From a virus, in IMG/VR virus record IMGVR_UViG_3300028569_000020, positions 1 to 64,000 of that record: a stretch of DNA of 64,000 nt; one strand, given 5' to 3'. Below, piece by piece: positions 23,301-32,000 of the stretch (position 1 is the stretch's first letter; every line of letters begins with the position of its first letter). The notes under the pieces are model-generated. The model did no database searches, was not told the DNA's origin, and saw only the letters and a program-made list of their open reading frames with translations. A program made the translations under genes and the position numbers.

Positions 23301-26300
23301 AGGAGAAAAAGTATTATTCTGCCTTTCCTTTTCTGGAAATCCAGCAAATGATTTGATGCCTGGTGACATTATTGAATATGTGGACACTACTAATGTTGTG
23401 CGAAGAAATTTTGTAGAGTTAGTAACATCTTCTTCTGGACTATCAAGAGGATTGATATATCTAGATACTGCATTAAAACAACAAGTTTCTGGGTCAATCG
23501 TTGTAAGAAAGCGAGCAAAAATCACAAATCCTCCTAATTCATCATTGTTGTTTCCAATTGGGTTTAAATCACCAAAAACATTAATTCAAGATAGCGATAA
23601 TACTAGATTCAAATATTATGTGAGAAGAGATTTTATTACTATTTCTTCTACTTCTGGAGGAAAAATTACATTTTCTGCACAATTAAAATTTGGCACTCAA
23701 CGATTTGTTGAATTTAACGAAAACAATTTTCTATTAACAATTTTAAATAAAGGAAATTCAAACACTGGATTAGAAAATGGCGATGTAATGTATATTACTG
23801 GCGATCAAGTAACTGAGTTATCTACTGGTGGAGTTGCTATTACATTAGATAATTTAATCTTTAGATCTGATGCATCAACAGCTTCTAATGTAATTTTAAA
23901 ATTATCAGCAACAATTGAAATAGATAAAGCATCTCCAAAAACAAAAAACGCTATTAGAAACAAAAGAATTGTCGTTATCTCAAGTGGTGATAAAATAATT
24001 CCTTTTAGAGGATATGATTACGATGAGCAAACAGCGGATATAATTTCATATGCAGATGCATTTGGCGTTTACGGTGATAAAATTAAAGTTTTTGAAGGAT
24101 CTCAATCTAGCCCCCCTATTTTAGATGATCAAAATAATGTGCTTGATGGTTTTGATATTACAAATAGATTTACTTTTGATGATGGTCAAAGAGATACATT
24201 CTACGATGTTTCTCGATTAATATTGAAGCCTGGATATGTTTCACCAACAGGTCAGGTGGTTATTGTTTTTGATTATTTTGAGCATTCACAGGGAGATTTT
24301 TCAATTATTGATTCTTATACATTAACAGGCACACCAATAAGTGATATTCCTGTTTTCAACTCTCCTGTTTTAGGAAAAGTTTCTTTGGGAGATGTAATTG
24401 ATTTCAGACCAAAAGTTGATGTTAATACTATTATATCAGGATTTCAAAACAAAACATTATTACTTTCTGGAGAATCAATCGGATTTAATGGATCTGGTGG
24501 TATTCCATCTGCATCTTTAGCGCACGACAATATTTTAGAATCTTCTATTATCTTCAACAGTCAACAATACTTAGACAGAATAGACGGAATTTTCTTAAAC
24601 AAAAAAGGAGAATTTGTTGTAAAAAAAGGAAATTCTTCATTGAATCCATCTAAACCAGAAACACCAGATGATTCAATGGCATTATATTATTTGTTTTTAC
24701 CTGCGTATACCAAAAGTGTTGCAGATGTTAGAGTAACATCAGTTGATAATAGAAGATATACAATGCGTGATATTGGAAAATTAGAAAAACGTGTTGAAAG
24801 ATTAGAATACTACACCACAATGAGTATTTTAGAGCAACAAACTTTTAACATGCAAATCAAAGATGATATTGGATTAGATAGATTTAAATCTGGTATTGTT
24901 GTAGATACTTTCGAAAATCATGCAATTGGTAATTTATCATCTCTAGATTATAGATGCTCTATTGATACACAACAATCAATTTTAAGACCAAGATCAATAG
25001 AAGATTCTTATGCACTGGTTGAATTCAATTCAACCAATCAAGAAAGAGCGACCGATGGATATCAGATAACTGGTAACGTAATCACATTACCGTATACAGC
25101 ACAATCAGTAATTCAAAATAAATTTGCTACTAGTGGTGGAGAAATAAATCCAAATCCATTTGTAGTTGTGCAGTATGTTGGTGATTTGTCTATTTCGCCA
25201 AACATAGATCACTGGTATGATATTAAACAAACTCCATCTATTCTTAATAATGATACCAAAGTATTTTCTGTATTTTTATCCAAGTCAGATTCAAGAGAAG
25301 GATATTCTAGTTTAAATAATTTTTATCTAACTAATTGGATAGGCACAAATAGATCTTTTTATAATGTTAGCTCTTTAAATGAAGTAACTTCTAATACCAA
25401 CACCACAATATTGCCAGCAACACTTGCTACAAGCTCAAATATTAGTCCGCAAAATAATGAAATTGGTAAAGGAATACAAAGTGTAAATAACGGATCTAAG
25501 GTGGTCTCATCTTCAATTCAATTATATACTAGATCCAAAGAAATTAAATTCTTAATCAGGAGATTAAAACCAAATACTAGATATTATGCATTTATAGATG
25601 GTAGAGATGTTAGTAGGTGGATTGCTCAGGATACTAGATTCACTGGCATTCCAGGCAATTCAGTTGGAGTTTTTGGAGCAAATATTTCTGGCAACGCTAT
25701 TTCGTCTGATGTAAATGGAGATGCTAGTGGTATTTTAATTTTCCCAGCTGGTTATGCTCCAGTGCAGAATGCATCTTGGACTGGCGACATTAATACCGTT
25801 GTGTATGATAATGCAAAAGATTCTATAAAATTAAATTTTTCCACAGGAATTAAAACTATCAGATTTACTACGAGTGATGACGACAAAAACGATTCTACTG
25901 TAGATAGTTTTGCAGAATGCAAATACTATCCAACTGGTATTTTTCCGAATCAACCTGCGTCAATTATATCTACGATTCCTTCCTATTTTAAAGCGCCAGA
26001 AGGAATTCAATTCATTGATAATGCATCAACGCAATCAAAACCAAGTCCATTATCACAAACTTTTAAAGTAGAAAATTACGAAGGGGGAATGTTTGTCACT
26101 GGTGTTGATTTATTCATTTCTAAGAAAAGTGATACATTACCGATTAGAATTTATTTAACAGATACAAATAGTGGCAAACCTGGAAACTATATTATACCAG
26201 GCACAGAAGTTGTTAAACTGCCTGACACCTATTTAAAAATTACAGTCAGCGCAACTTTAAATCTTACCATAGGAGAGACAATTTCTGGAGGTACATCAGG

Positions 26301-28863
26301 AGTTAAAGGAATTATAAAAGAAGTTGTAGATAAAAATGGTATAAAATTATCACCAACTTTACAAAAAACAGTTGTTTTAACCAATGACCAAGTATATACT
26401 TTAGTATTATCTAATTACATAAGTCCTTCTGGTAATCCATTTAAAGCAGGCGAAAATTTAGTTATACAAACGTTAATTGATTTTAATAATAAAAACAATG
26501 CTAAGTTGAGCGTATCAATTTGTAAAGATTCAGGAAGAATTTCTAAACTGCTTGTTACTGACTATGGAGAAGGATATGATTCTGCTACTTTAATTATTCA
26601 AAGTCCACAATTACCAGGAGGAAGTAGCGCATTAGGAAATGTTTCTATTTCTAAAGGAGAAGTTTTCGAATCAAATATTATTCTTACTGGATCTGGATAT
26701 ACCGATACTCCTGCTATTATTTTACGACCAAATGGGTCTATAAGCAGAGAAGCGGTAATCATACCAGTATTAGAAATTGATACTCCATCTGTAAGAATGG
26801 GAGTTTCTGTAGACCCCAATGATGGAGTTACTTCTCCTTCTATATCACCAACTACATTTATTTTTGAAAATCCAATTTATCTACAAAACAATACTGATTA
26901 TTCTTTATCAATCGAAACGGATTCAACCAACTATAAAATTTGGGCATCAAAACTTGGAGAAAAAGATGTATCAACTTCTCAAGTTATTACTCAGCAACCA
27001 GCATTAGGATCTGTATTTAAATCACAGAATGTTGATACATGGACAGAAGATTTAAGTCAAGATATTAAATTTACATTATACAGAGCTGTATTTACTAAAG
27101 ATACACCAGCAACGGTGAAGTTGACAAATGAAAGTTTAGGATATGAAATCATAGAAACAAATTCTATAGAAACTGATGCATCATCAAATGATTCTGCAGA
27201 TTCTTTATTGTTTAAAAATAACAACCGTGTAATCAGAGTTTTACATCAAAAAAATGGATTTGAAGATTCTGGAAAATCATACGTTTCTTTTAAACAAGTA
27301 AATACTGTTGGCGGGATTGAAGGAGAAGAATTCAATACTAATTTATTTCAAGTATCAAATAGCGGACTTGAATATTATAATATTCTATCTGATCTAGGTG
27401 CTGGGTCTTCTAATTCTGGAGGTGGCACAAATATTCTAGCATCATACAATAGAAAATATGAAAAATTATATCCACAGGTCGGATATTTATCGTTTACAAA
27501 TACACCGTTTAATACTGAGGTAAAAACTACAAATATTATTCCGATTGATAGTATAAACGAAAATTATAATTCTTATTCACAATCTTCATACGAAAAAACA
27601 TTTTTGAATGAAGAGCATTATTTTACAAACCAAAAAGTTATTGCTTCTGTCTTTAATGAAATCAAAAATAGTGCATCAATATTAGGAGAAAAAAAATCGT
27701 TAGTTTATAAATTTACATTTAATACTACTGTTGATAATTTATCTCCAGCTATTGATTTGAGATCTTCTTCTGTAAAATTAATTTCTTCTGTTGTTGATAG
27801 AGGAGATGGTAAACAAACAAGATATGGAAGAAGAAATAAAATATTAAAGTTTTATCCTGTTTATAAATTCGCAGTTTCGAATTTACCAGTAAATTCTACT
27901 GGTCAGGCAATATTGCCAACAACGGGGCAAAGTGTAGTTGGAAATATTAGCAAAACTAGAGGAGATGTGATTAAAGTTTCTAGTAGCACAATTTATGTAA
28001 AAATTAAAAATAATGGATTATATGAAGCAGGAGAAGGATTGACCTTTGGTATTCAAAATCTTGGTAGTGCATCGGTATCTCCAAATGGATTAACTGAAGT
28101 ATTATCTAATTTTACAGTTGGCACTGATGTTGCTGTTTATAGAGAAGATTTAATTAATAAATTTACTACAAAAATTTATGCTAAAATTCTTTCTTGGGAC
28201 ACAACTAAAAAAGAATTAACTGTATTGGAAGAGAAAGCACCAATTAATAATGATTACACCTCGTATGCAGAAGGATCTATTTTTGGAAGATCCTCTGTAA
28301 ACAACGGAGCAAATCAATTACCTGATATCATTCGTGTTTTTGATAAATTATGGCACCAAAACATTGCTCCGCAGAGCTCAATTGATAATAATGAATCTGT
28401 GCCTGGTTTTGTAGAAGTTTCTTCTATATCATATTCAACTGGAATTCTATATGTCTCTGACATTAATTCGAAGAATAGCTCTGCTTTATCTAAATATGTG
28501 ACTAAAGAAATTACCTTAGAAAATCCAGCAACAAGTATTGATGTTAGATTAACTGCTAATCTTGCACGACAAGATGATATTGAAGTTTATTTCAAAACGA
28601 AACCAGTAAATTCGCAAAATATTTTTGACAATACTGAATGGATTGCTTTTAATACTACTGGGTATCCCGATGTTGATGTAGCTCCATCAAACGAAGTTGC
28701 CATTGCTGGATTGTTTGAAAGTCAATCCTCATATAAAGAGCATAAGTATAGTGTGTCGAATGTTAGTGAATTTTCATCTTTCGCTATTAAAATTGTATTA
28801 AAAGCATCTAATCCATGTTATATACCAAAAATACAAGATGCTAGAGTGGTAGCAGCATTCTGA
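20338..28863 (+). CDS. Giant DUF4815-type baseplate/tail structural protein, 2841 aa
   Basis: The N-terminus (INLNTKEYNDDFESSKNFYK, FRPGYSIQTRELTTLQSILQ, then QFGKYQFKQGQQIIPG) is the signature of the cyanophage structural family with a DUF4815 domain. A second conserved part is the coiled segment at about residues 1465-1515 (MRDIGKLEKRVERLEYYTTM, then FENHAIGNLSS). C-terminal to this are beta-rich modules, among them G-x-G-Y repeats (about 2071 and 2116) and a lectin-like LSQTFKVENYEGGMFVTGVD stretch (about 1906-1925). It sits where T4 has genes 9 and 10, so it may replace the gp9/gp10 fibre-attachment parts; this is inference. A TATAAT hexamer lies at 20311 in the short leader, without a clear -35. 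Its stop overlaps the next start by one base. Confidence 0.82.
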   Translation: MPQKINLNTKEYNDDFESSKNFYKVIFRPGYSIQTRELTTLQSILQNQIEQFGKYQFKQGQQIIPGEISFNNKLPYVKLSSVSEVAENVGGEIKFNKYDIKNLIGLTLTGLNSNVQAIVVETNYASETESDTIYVNYISSGDSSEKTFRQGEELEVNIANSPRLVVGTDSSSLPSKIITINPDTLAATEIASTAMGFASAVQVVTGIYFVNGFFVQNEESLLVVDKYNTQPSKKIGFVILEEIVTPEKDASLYDNARGFSNFTAPGAHRLKIDLKLQAYDLDELTDDNFIELLTLRLGIKQNKVTKKGYNEVEETLARRTYDESGDYVVDNFPVEIREYLQKGENQGIYPLRVDGKVGPDEFTELEAETKILAGLGSGKSYVRGYEIANKETKFIKVDKARDSLVKENNRIKTYGLPSFNITNVYGTIPLNNEGEQLTAYPTVYFSSVFNDGYLGYNGDYVTRKTLSRRSQTLKSLAKTNLFHDYAIKTIYVKAKAPSADFSFILGQKLYYVANLGQNLALTSVDYVEVIAYSVVERITDLGGGDLYLELTVLGNKRDLHDKFLEYDDADFIPSALPSTGATVDVKRKQLFYKTLSSATDNGGFNAQNYYWQATGAQIAVDKIEYEMRVVNTTNTYVGKVTTLTPHGLSAGSAVTISNALPSVYNVSGAIVSNATSNYFEYQLSGNPNSIASGPISLTVPLSSVNAILPFGEIVDYSDTIIPLIGFAKPKNISLVERGSGFNQQTDRIISKGRDSLGNVKYNSIFNLEYFNPIFFTKIITETKINNGFSAGQYVVGSSSGAYAVIEGTGDSTYSSSNIIFVKMLSGNFISGETIADESGNSIEIAKENTLSHFIVTKRGSGYSQSNVGISTKPISINGKAIDVSAIKPQLVAGKVIKISILNKKLLSEEFVSPPSIIVNSDSTPTQAAVIKSVLFKNVITTYTNENVKSLYSEFGDGAVNKFTADVETFAEKFSTSKNVTNLTFSGGKGEKVLFCLSFSGNPANDLMPGDIIEYVDTTNVVRRNFVELVTSSSGLSRGLIYLDTALKQQVSGSIVVRKRAKITNPPNSSLLFPIGFKSPKTLIQDSDNTRFKYYVRRDFITISSTSGGKITFSAQLKFGTQRFVEFNENNFLLTILNKGNSNTGLENGDVMYITGDQVTELSTGGVAITLDNLIFRSDASTASNVILKLSATIEIDKASPKTKNAIRNKRIVVISSGDKIIPFRGYDYDEQTADIISYADAFGVYGDKIKVFEGSQSSPPILDDQNNVLDGFDITNRFTFDDGQRDTFYDVSRLILKPGYVSPTGQVVIVFDYFEHSQGDFSIIDSYTLTGTPISDIPVFNSPVLGKVSLGDVIDFRPKVDVNTIISGFQNKTLLLSGESIGFNGSGGIPSASLAHDNILESSIIFNSQQYLDRIDGIFLNKKGEFVVKKGNSSLNPSKPETPDDSMALYYLFLPAYTKSVADVRVTSVDNRRYTMRDIGKLEKRVERLEYYTTMSILEQQTFNMQIKDDIGLDRFKSGIVVDTFENHAIGNLSSLDYRCSIDTQQSILRPRSIEDSYALVEFNSTNQERATDGYQITGNVITLPYTAQSVIQNKFATSGGEINPNPFVVVQYVGDLSISPNIDHWYDIKQTPSILNNDTKVFSVFLSKSDSREGYSSLNNFYLTNWIGTNRSFYNVSSLNEVTSNTNTTILPATLATSSNISPQNNEIGKGIQSVNNGSKVVSSSIQLYTRSKEIKFLIRRLKPNTRYYAFIDGRDVSRWIAQDTRFTGIPGNSVGVFGANISGNAISSDVNGDASGILIFPAGYAPVQNASWTGDINTVVYDNAKDSIKLNFSTGIKTIRFTTSDDDKNDSTVDSFAECKYYPTGIFPNQPASIISTIPSYFKAPEGIQFIDNASTQSKPSPLSQTFKVENYEGGMFVTGVDLFISKKSDTLPIRIYLTDTNSGKPGNYIIPGTEVVKLPDTYLKITVSATLNLTIGETISGGTSGVKGIIKEVVDKNGIKLSPTLQKTVVLTNDQVYTLVLSNYISPSGNPFKAGENLVIQTLIDFNNKNNAKLSVSICKDSGRISKLLVTDYGEGYDSATLIIQSPQLPGGSSALGNVSISKGEVFESNIILTGSGYTDTPAIILRPNGSISREAVIIPVLEIDTPSVRMGVSVDPNDGVTSPSISPTTFIFENPIYLQNNTDYSLSIETDSTNYKIWASKLGEKDVSTSQVITQQPALGSVFKSQNVDTWTEDLSQDIKFTLYRAVFTKDTPATVKLTNESLGYEIIETNSIETDASSNDSADSLLFKNNNRVIRVLHQKNGFEDSGKSYVSFKQVNTVGGIEGEEFNTNLFQVSNSGLEYYNILSDLGAGSSNSGGGTNILASYNRKYEKLYPQVGYLSFTNTPFNTEVKTTNIIPIDSINENYNSYSQSSYEKTFLNEEHYFTNQKVIASVFNEIKNSASILGEKKSLVYKFTFNTTVDNLSPAIDLRSSSVKLISSVVDRGDGKQTRYGRRNKILKFYPVYKFAVSNLPVNSTGQAILPTTGQSVVGNISKTRGDVIKVSSSTIYVKIKNNGLYEAGEGLTFGIQNLGSASVSPNGLTEVLSNFTVGTDVAVYREDLINKFTTKIYAKILSWDTTKKELTVLEEKAPINNDYTSYAEGSIFGRSSVNNGANQLPDIIRVFDKLWHQNIAPQSSIDNNESVPGFVEVSSISYSTGILYVSDINSKNSSALSKYVTKEITLENPATSIDVRLTANLARQDDIEVYFKTKPVNSQNIFDNTEWIAFNTTGYPDVDVAPSNEVAIAGLFESQSSYKEHKYSVSNVSEFSSFAIKIVLKASNPCYIPKIQDARVVAAF

Positions 28864-29075
28864 TGAATAACTATTCTAAAGTATATGGTCACGAAGATTT
28901 GTATCGTGATAATTTTACTGGTGCTATCATAAATACAGATAAAAGTTTATTAGATAAAACAAAAAAATCTAAATCTGCTAGTGAAATTATTAAAACATTA
29001 CGAGACGATGTAGATAATTTACAAAGTGATATTTCAGAAATTAAAAATCTTTTACGAGAAATAGTTGGTAAGTAA
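28863..29075 (+). CDS. Small coiled-coil protein, 70 aa
   Basis: The ATG shares its A with the preceding TGA stop (TGATG), and its own stop overlaps the next start (TAATG), so it is translationally coupled on both sides. The first half is polar (NNYSKVYGHEDLYRDNFTGA); the second is a heptad coiled coil (IIKTLRDDVDNLQSDISEIK). Small helical proteins between fibre genes often serve as trimerisation or attachment factors, but no family is recognised. Confidence 0.7.
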   Translation: MNNYSKVYGHEDLYRDNFTGAIINTDKSLLDKTKKSKSASEIIKTLRDDVDNLQSDISEIKNLLREIVGK

Positions 29076-32000
29076 TGGCACTAAGAAACGTTTCAAAAAG
29101 TTATACATTTGAGCAACAGAGACAAGAGATTAATTCTCTATCTACTGATGTAGGCGATATTAGTCAACTTGTTAGTGGATTGCCAAATATAGTATCAGCA
29201 ATTAATCAAATTTCTCTTGCTGGAGATGATGGAGGATCTTTACTCGGTGGTGATTTACCACCTACTTCAGCTGATGGAGCAAATGGAGACTTTTATTTAG
29301 ATACAAATACTAAAAATTTATACGGTCCAAAAATTGCAGGATCTTGGCCAGCAACAACTATTTCTATTTCAGAACAAATTCTTTCTGGTGTTGTTGCGCC
29401 ACTAAGTAATCAAGGTAAACTTAATGATTATTTTTTCAATAGTGTAACAAAAGAATTATACGGACCAAAAACTGTTGGTGGTTGGGGCGCACCAACTTTA
29501 ATAGGAGAAGCAGATTACAGTAACGTTTTATACGTTAAACCAAACGGTAATGATATCAAAGATGGTAAGACTCCATCTAAGGCATTCAAGACGATCAAAG
29601 CTGCCGCTAGAGCTGCTTCTGCACTCGATGGCAACACGACCATCAGGGTCTCTACAGGCACGTATTACGAAGACAATCCAATATATCTTCCAAAAGGAAC
29701 TTCAATTGTTGGCGACAACTTAAGAGAAACTATAATTATTCCAAAAAATGAAGGAAGAGATATTTTTTGGATAACGTCTGGTTGTTATATTAATTACTTG
29801 GTTATTGAAGATAACCTACTTGGCGGTAAAGGATTTTTAGAAACTGAGCAATCAGACAACAGATCTTTATCAGCAACAGACACTACCTTCAAAGTTTTGC
29901 CTGGGCATACTTTATCAAGAGTAGATGGAATTTATGGGGATGGCGCAAATGTAATTGAATTTTTAAAAACAACAATTATTAATGAAGCATATGCTGCATT
30001 AATTGCGCAATTTCCATCATTTACAGTAGTAGATGCAACAAAATGTAAACGCGATATCGGATATGTGGTTGATGCAATTGTTGCTGATTTACGCTCGGGT
30101 GGAAATGTAGCGTCAGTTAAAGCTGGTCTTTCTTATAGAGATGCTGTAACAGGATACTTAATATCTAATGGTGTTGTTAACGAAGAAATAGAAACTATAT
30201 ACGCTTTTACTCAAGTTGCAGCAATAGCAAATATAAAAATATTAACTATACCTACTGGATTTATTGCTGCGGGATATCCAACTATTATTCAAGATCTTGC
30301 TGGATATCCAGAATGCTCAAAAGTTCAGGCTGCAATTAATACTTTAACAAATATTATTACTAATATTATAAGAGGAGAAGATGCTCCACAATTTAATTCT
30401 GGTCCTGGATTTATACTTTTAGATCAAGAATGGATGAAAGTAGTTGATTTTAACACAACTACTGGCGAATTTATAGTTGTTAGAGCACAGGCAAATCCAA
30501 TAACAGGAGAATCAACTCTTGCGTCGAAGCATATAACTGGTGGTTTTATTTCTCAAAATGGATTTGCTTGGAGATATGCAGTAGCATATCCAGATCAAAA
30601 TGGTATTCCTGGTAAAGGAAGAATCAATTTAACAGTAGGAAGTAGTATTGTTACTGGAAATTTATCAACAAGATTTTTAACTGAAATCCAAGTTGGTTGG
30701 TATATTAAAGTAGCAAACAATAATTACAAAGTAATCAATATATCATCAAATGATCAATTAACATTAGACGCTCCGATAAGTAGCGGAAATGGTGCTTTAC
30801 TATCAATTTATAAAATCATTCCACCAAAGGAAAGAATTTTCTTATCACCGTATACACAAAACTGCTCCTGCATATCAAAATTAGGTAGAGCAGTTTTTGA
30901 TCCAGTTACTCAAACATATGACGCAACTAAAACTAGAGCTGGAGGTTTATTAGCAGATGGCGCTCAGTTAGATTCAAATAGTCCGTTAGAATCTATGGTC
31001 GTTGATGCATTTACACAAGTTGTATTTGGATCTATTGGATTCCACATGAAAAATGATGCTTACTCTCAATTAGTATCTGTTTTCCAAGTTTTTGGAAGTG
31101 TTGGTGTGCTTTGCGAGTCTGGTGGTTACGCTTCAATTACAAACTCAGCCACAAATTTTGGTTTTGAAGGATTAAAAGCAGTTGGATTTTCTGATAATGT
31201 ATTGCCAATATTTGCTAATGGACGAGTTTCAGCAATACAAAATATTACAAAAACTGATATAAACCAAGCGCCAAGTGAAATTATTAGTACCACTTTTTCT
31301 TCTGCTGCAGGAAACACAAAAGTAAGAGTTAGTATTGAAGTTTCTATTAATAATATTAGTAAATTTGAAAGAGGGCAAGCGGTAACTATTTCTGAGCATA
31401 TTTCTACGCCAGTAATTAATGGAGTGTCACGAATTATTGATACAGTAGATTTTCAAAGTAATATAATTACTTTCGTTTTGGATACAGCGTGGAATAGTAA
31501 TTACGTAAATACTTCTGGTACAAGCACAGGTCAGATTATAATTGCTAGCGGATCAGTATTTACAAAAGTTAGTGTAACTGGATATCAAGCGCCGCCAATT
31601 CCAAATTTTATTATAAAAATTCCTGGACTTGGATTAGATCCAAATCAAAATCAACAAACTGTAGGAGAATTAATTTCATATACTCCTGGAGTAAATACAG
31701 AATTCACTACCAATTTTCCACTATCAAATGCACAAGTTGCGGCAGTAGCAAATAATGCGCAAATTGAATTATTTGCACCATCTTCAGTAAACAGTTCTGG
31801 ACATACTTTTGAATATGTTGGATCTGGTATTAATTATACTGCTTTTCCACAAAACGGTGGAATAAATATTCCCCGTACTCAAAGTGTAGAAGTTAATTCA
31901 GGAAAATGTTATGTAAGTGCTACAGATCAAAGTGGCAACTTTAGTGTAGGCCCATTTTTTAATGTTGACCTAAAAAGCGGAAAAGTTACATTTTCTGGAT

